The notes below the pieces were generated by a model, which worked only from the letters and a program-made list of their open reading frames with translations, was not told the DNA's origin and ran no database searches. A DNA stretch of 13,313 nucleotides, from positions 1-13,313 of the forward strand of contig JAGLRT010000090.1 in NCBI GenBank assembly GCA_023136155.1, read 5' to 3'. The position numbers and the translations under genes were made by a program. This stretch comes from Methanosarcinales archaeon (GTDB taxonomy: Archaea > Halobacteriota > Methanosarcinia > Methanosarcinales > Methanocomedenaceae). Below, one piece after another: positions 12,533 through 13,313 of the stretch; position 1 is the first letter of the stretch; each line of letters starts with the position of its first letter.

Positions 12533-13313
12533 ATGAAAGGTAAGGTTGTATTAGCTTATTCAGGTGGTCTGGACACATCGGTATGTATACCTATTCTTAA
12601 AGAGAATTATGATTTTGAAACAGTCATTACCGCTGTTGTTGATGTGGGACAGGCAGAGGAAGAGATTGTAAATGCAGAAGAGAAGGCAGAGTTGATTGGT
12701 GATAAGAATTATACCATCGATGCAAAAGCTGAATTTGTGCAGGATTATCTGTTTCCACTGATAAAGGCCAATGGGAATTATGAAGGATATGTGCTGGGTA
12801 CTGCCATTGCAAGGCCCCTGATTGCCAAAAAGGTGCTTGAAATAGCCATAAATGAAGGTGCTGTAGCACTGGCACATGGCTGTACCGGTAAGGGTAATGA
12901 CCAGTTGAGGTTTGAAGCTGTGTTCCGTTCATCTGATATGGATGTGCTGGCACCTATGAGGGAAATGAACCTTACCCGGGAGTGGGAGATAGAATATGCG
13001 AAGGAACACGGAATCCCTGTTACCGTCACTAAGGAGAAGCCGTGGAGTATTGATGAAAATATCTGGAGCCGCAGTATCGAAGGAGGACAGCTGGAGGACC
13101 CCGGGTTCATACCGCCTGAAGAGATTTTTGAATGGACCCAATCACCTGAAAAGGGACCTGAGGCAGAGATTATCGAGATTGGGTTTGAAGGCGGTGTCCC
13201 CTTATCCCTGAACGGTACAAGGATGGACGGCGTATCTTTGATTACCGAACTTAACCGTATAGGTGGTATCCATGGTGTTGGCAGGACTGATATGATTGAG
13301 GACAGGGTGCTGG
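12533..13313 (+). CDS. argG: Argininosuccinate synthase, 3' end outside the window
   Basis: It joins citrulline and aspartate using ATP to make argininosuccinate, the penultimate step of arginine synthesis, in the cytoplasm. The first 260 codons are present. The ATP-pyrophosphatase P-loop AYSGGLDTSV is at residues 8-17. Other hallmarks are YEGYVLGTAIARPLIAKK, AHGCTGKGNDQLRFE and NIWSRSIEGGQLEDP. The reading frame is clean up to the window edge; a full protein would be about 400 residues. ATG 12533 is chosen because GATGAT lies 2 nt upstream and the P-loop is at the usual distance from the start. It stands apart from thiC with its own promoter. Confidence 0.96.
   Translation, partial: MKGKVVLAYSGGLDTSVCIPILKENYDFETVITAVVDVGQAEEEIVNAEEKAELIGDKNYTIDAKAEFVQDYLFPLIKANGNYEGYVLGTAIARPLIAKKVLEIAINEGAVALAHGCTGKGNDQLRFEAVFRSSDMDVLAPMREMNLTREWEIEYAKEHGIPVTVTKEKPWSIDENIWSRSIEGGQLEDPGFIPPEEIFEWTQSPEKGPEAEIIEIGFEGGVPLSLNGTRMDGVSLITELNRIGGIHGVGRTDMIEDRVL

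Overview
The window looks like a euryarchaeal chromosome fragment, most likely from the Methanosarcinales (methanogen or ANME-type methanotroph). The evidence is archaeal gene content: archaeosine tRNA-guanine transglycosylase, CDP-archaeol synthase, a short archaeal-type ThiC, and an aldehyde:ferredoxin oxidoreductase of about 604 residues. It also has archaeal TATA boxes and Shine-Dalgarno sites of the GGAGGTGA/GGTGAT type. Base composition is moderate. The species cannot be named from the sequence alone.

Layout. Positions 61-3415 read on the minus strand: tgtA with its own promoter, and upstream of it a compact run of zinc-ribbon protein, an unrecognised 153-aa protein, carS and pyrE. At 3461-3576 a divergent promoter region with a 19-bp palindrome separates this run from a plus-strand group at 3577-6167. 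That group encodes a CPGC thioredoxin-fold lipoprotein, a six-helix CcdA-type electron carrier and a membrane-anchored protein with a CcmI-like cytoplasmic tail. Together they look like an extracytoplasmic thiol-redox or cytochrome c maturation module. A convergent terminator separates it from a minus-strand 14-helix MFS exporter (6221-7639). The stretch 7640-8350 is gene-poor: one 49-aa SAP-like ORF and several broken, protein-like fragments. From 8351 to 10484 (minus) lies an aor-moaD operon, a tungsten enzyme of the AOR family with a diglycine MoaD/ThiS-like sulfur carrier. A 300-bp divergent intergenic region rich in inverted repeats, including a perfect 10+10 bp palindrome, precedes thiC (10802-12082). 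A strong hairpin follows thiC. After 450 bp of AT-rich DNA comes argG, which is cut by the window end.

How the genes fit together. The left run is housekeeping: lipid headgroup activation, pyrimidine synthesis and tRNA modification. The centre is the most distinctive part. A CcdA homologue could carry reducing power across the membrane to the lipoprotein, and a repeated TTGCAC/GTGCAA motif in front of both genes suggests co-regulation. The right side pairs two metal/Fe-S enzymes (AOR and ThiC) around a shared control region, then argG. I found no CRISPR array, insertion sequence, rRNA or tRNA. Most of the window is ordinary core metabolism; the unusual parts are the thiol-redox module, its repeats, the thiC/aor control region and the decayed intergenic stretches.
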